This document shows positions 61,804 through 64,000 of a DNA stretch of 64,000 bases, piece by piece. The translations under genes were made by a program, and so were the position numbers. Under the pieces are notes generated by a model. It searched no databases, was not told the DNA's origin, and worked only from the letters and a program-made list of their open reading frames with translations. Origin of the DNA: Dactylorhiza incarnata (lineage: Eukaryota > Streptophyta > Magnoliopsida > Asparagales > Orchidaceae). The stretch covers positions 2,046,001-2,110,000 of the forward strand of contig JAWHQI010000306.1 in the NCBI GenBank assembly GCA_033032865.1. The letters are read 5' to 3'. Position 1 is the first letter of the stretch; each line of letters begins with the position of its first letter.

Positions 61804-62607
61804 TGTTATATTTGATTCGGATCCTAATCCTAATTAGTTTATATATATTATGATTATATATAAATATAGAAAGAGATATATAATATATATATAGAGAGAG
61901 AGAATGATTCTAAATTTAGGTTTAGGTTTTATTAAACCTCACCATCCGTGAGATATAAAATGAATAGGGCTGCATGCCTTGGATTCTACGCTAGGGAGAA
62001 AAAGCATCCAGCCGCCTGTAGCTATTCGAACCCTCAGCCCTCCTCTCTCTCTCTCTCCCGTTCTCTCTCTCTCTCTTGTGCGACAGGGAGGCCGCCGGCC
62101 TTGGTGTTTCGCCGTTGGAGAGAGTGGTGTCGCCGGTCTTGGAGGTGAGCCGCCGGCGTTGGAGACGGAGTCGTCGTCGGGCTTGATGGAGATCGCCGTT
62201 GACGTTGAAGGCTTGCGTGTGTGCAGTTAGCCTTGACGACGTTTGATCTCGGTGGTGGCGTTTGTCTCCGGTGGCGGCGTTGGTCTCCGATGATGGTTGC
62301 GGTTGAACGTAGGACTTTGACGTTGAAGGTTCCGACGAACCTTGTGCGTCCGCTAGGCGGATTGCAGTCCAGATCTTTTACTTTTCTGCGGATCGCGCGC
62401 GTCCAGCGCATCTGCGGTGTTTCACCGGACTGTCTTTTCTTCTCCTGTTATTTTCTTGTAATCTCTTTTATATATTGATTGTTTAATATATAATTGTGTT
62501 TGTGCGCCGGCGGAATTTGCCGGGCGTAGTTTTGGCAATTTATTTGTGTTCTTGTTTCCCTGGAATTTTATAGCGGTGTCCTGCGATTTGCACATGATTT
62601 TACAACA
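61804..62607 (+). repeat. Solo LTR inserted in copia W
   Basis: 804 bp, TGTTATATTTGATTCGG..GATTTTACAACA. It splits the W linker exactly in the PPLQVY region. Flanks tatac (61799-61803) and taaac (62608-62612) look like a 5 bp duplication with one change. TATA-rich start, CT-rich middle (about 62040-62075) and AT-rich end suggest + orientation. No internal sequence or partner LTR is present. Confidence 0.75.
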
Positions 62608-62612
62608 TAAAC

Positions 62613-63966
62613 CTGCAAGGGAGGATTAACAGACGGCAGAACAACAGGGATGGATGGCTGATGAGGAGTGGATGGCTGATAAGGAGGAGAGATTGGTAAA
62701 GGGGTAGTAGGGAAGCTCTCTTCCACGGTTGCATTCTCCCCCTGAAGAGGGCTTCCGTAATAGGGTTCGAACTCATGAAAGGTAACATCCATGGAGATGA
62801 GGGTTTTGCGAGTCTGCGGATGAAAACACTTATACCCTTTTTGAGTGCTTGAGTAGCCAATAAAGACACATCGAAACACACGAGGATCAAGTTTGGATGT
62901 GTGGGCACATGGACAAAACACACACAACCAAAGATACGAGGAGGAAGCTCAGTAGGAGAATTACTGAGAGCTTCAAGCGGAGTTTTATGGTGAAGGATAC
63001 GAGTGGGAAGGCGGTTAATAAGATAACGTAGCCATGAGGACATCACCCCAGTAGTATTTGGGAAGATGCATTTTGAGTAACAGACAATGAGCAACCTCAA
63101 GAAGGTGCCGATTTTTTCGCTCTGCAACCCCATTTTGGGCAGGGGCGTAGGCACAGGATGTTTGGTGGAGGATACCCAAGTCACACAGGTACCGCTGAAA
63201 TTGAGAGTCAATGTACTCTCGACCATTGTCACATCGCAAAATTTTTACAGTAGCATTGAATTGAGTGCTAATCATTTTATAAAAACGTTGAAATAAAGGA
63301 AAAACCTCAGATTTACTCTTCATAAGGTAGACCCAGGTGCAGCGAGAAGAACAGTCTATAAAAGTAACGAACCATTTGAACCCAGAAATAGAAGCAATAG
63401 GGCTAGGACCCCAAAGTGAATAATCTCAAAAGGAGTAGTACACGTGGGGGGGGGGGGGGGATATTTGTGGTAGAGAAGCCCGTTTGTGCTTACCCAGTTC
63501 ACATACATCACAGGTAAATGTTTTAAGCGTAGAAATAGACATAATAGGTAACGGTAATTTCATAACAGGGATAGAGGGATGTCCATGCCGACAGTGCTAG
63601 GAATACAGAGCGGACAGAGAAGCGACATGAAGGGCACACGGAGGAGGAGATGCCGCACTGGAGGGGTCAAATAGGTACAAGCCATCGCGCAATCTACCAG
63701 ATACAATCACCTTCCCCGACGTCAGATCCTGAAAAACACAAGAGGAAGGGAAAAGTCACAGAGCAATGCATGGAGTTAGTCAACTGACTAATAGAAAGAA
63801 GGTTTCGAGCAAATTTAGGAACATGAAGGACGGAGGAGAGCGTGAGGGACGAGCAGGGTATGGTTCCTTTGCCAGCAATGGAGGAAAAAGAACCATCGGC
63901 AATACTCACTTTGTCACGTCCAGACAGAGGGGAGTAGGAGTCAAAACCTGAAGCAGTTCCGGTCAT
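62613..63966 (-). pseudogene. Copia W protease, integrase and linker
   Basis: Minus frames in order. 63966-63694 has TGTASGFDSYSPLSGRDKVS and VLHVPKFARNLLSIS, which follows the protease active site. The GAG-pre-integrase segment is decayed, with a poly-G run near 63450. 63323-63015 has MKSKSEVFPLFQRFYKMIST, RCDNGREYIDSQF and QNGVAERKNRHLLEVA (integrase core). 62927-62568 has DPRVFRCVFIGYSSTQKGYK and the Pro-rich linker up to PPLQVY. Frames are broken between pieces. Confidence 0.85.
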
Positions 63967-64000
63967 ATGATCGGTGGCGCCGCTGTCGATGATCCACTGG
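63967..64000 (-). pseudogene. Copia W protease active-site edge
   Basis: Minus strand reads WIIDSGATDHMTG into the 63966 frame. The DSGA aspartic protease motif is at the window edge; gag would lie beyond. Confidence 0.75.

Larger units (their letters stand above)
59980..64000 (-). mobile_element. Copia element W, partial (runs off the right edge)
   Basis: The 3' LTR is at the left (59980-60085) and the polypurine complement ctccccctcaagttg at 60086. Pol then runs leftward from 64000: protease (63966-63694), integrase, linker, RT and RNase H. Architecture and protein motifs are close to copia Y. Several frameshifts plus a solo LTR insertion (61804-62607). The 5' LTR and gag lie outside the window. 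Confidence 0.9.

Noticed and set aside
62034..62411. Arg-rich 125-codon frame in the solo LTR
   Set aside because: Antisense of a CT- and CGG-rich LTR region; overlapping frames are equally open.

Overview
The window is a repeat-rich stretch of a flowering-plant nuclear genome, probably a eudicot. It is built almost entirely of nested LTR retrotransposons (Ty1/copia and Ty3/gypsy) with tRNA-iMet-type primer sites, plus an RTE-type LINE, fold-back and MITE-like repeats, and host intron sequence. There are no bacterial-type operons and no rRNA genes; the only tRNA-like sequences are the SINE-like boxes inside the fold-back elements. The only confidently recognised host gene is a SEC14-like (CRAL-TRIO) lipid-transfer-type gene on the + strand. 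Two phase-0 exons are visible at 3201-3353 and 28148-28294, separated by a 24.8 kb intron filled with insertions. Its other exons were not found, except for a weak candidate terminal exon near 59568-59691.

Left third (1-28 kb). A decayed minus-strand copia 5' end (1-1358) precedes exon A. The big intron then holds: an old LTR (3737); a gag-only gypsy element X (4831-17160, TSD gaatc), which contains a palindromic tRNA-like fold-back element FB1 (5582-15681, TSD tcacg), itself split by a 9.6 kb chromodomain gypsy (5997-15641, TSD tcaga); fragments of a mitochondrial-plasmid-type family B DNA polymerase (17166-17352 and 22425-22640) split by a young copia Y with identical 121 bp LTRs (17358-22419, TSD gtatg); a second fold-back FB2 (24189-24630, TSD gctta); a 2 kb non-autonomous LTR element (24661-26686, TSD tttat); and LRR gene fragments.

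Middle (28-44 kb). Exon B is followed by a decayed UBN2-gag copia (LTR with 57 bp tandem repeats; gag 29857-31506), a 5'-truncated LINE (31520-32203, 13 bp TSD), and the 3' half of an old plus-strand gypsy (32522-44110). The LTR of that gypsy is split by a near-complete chromovirus (36505-43771, TSD gtatc).

Right (44-64 kb). An old plus-strand copia pseudogene (44396-59290) has been hit by a non-autonomous LTR element (44563-46995, TSD gttac) and by a gag-only Athila/Tat-like element (47212-58294). The latter's right LTR carries a young copia Z (52709-57689, identical 122 bp LTRs, TSD agggg). After about 0.5 kb of possible host 3' sequence, a minus-strand copia W runs off the window (59980-64000) and is split by a solo LTR (61804-62607).

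Most noteworthy: (i) a two-exon small Cys/His protein encoded wholly inside the LTRs of two divergent gypsy elements, with frame, splice sites and C-terminal motif conserved; (ii) two head-to-head tRNA-like fold-back elements with TG..CA ends and 5 bp target duplications; (iii) plasmid-type DNA polymerase exonuclease motifs in a nuclear intron; (iv) an LTR with five repeated palindromic hairpin modules.
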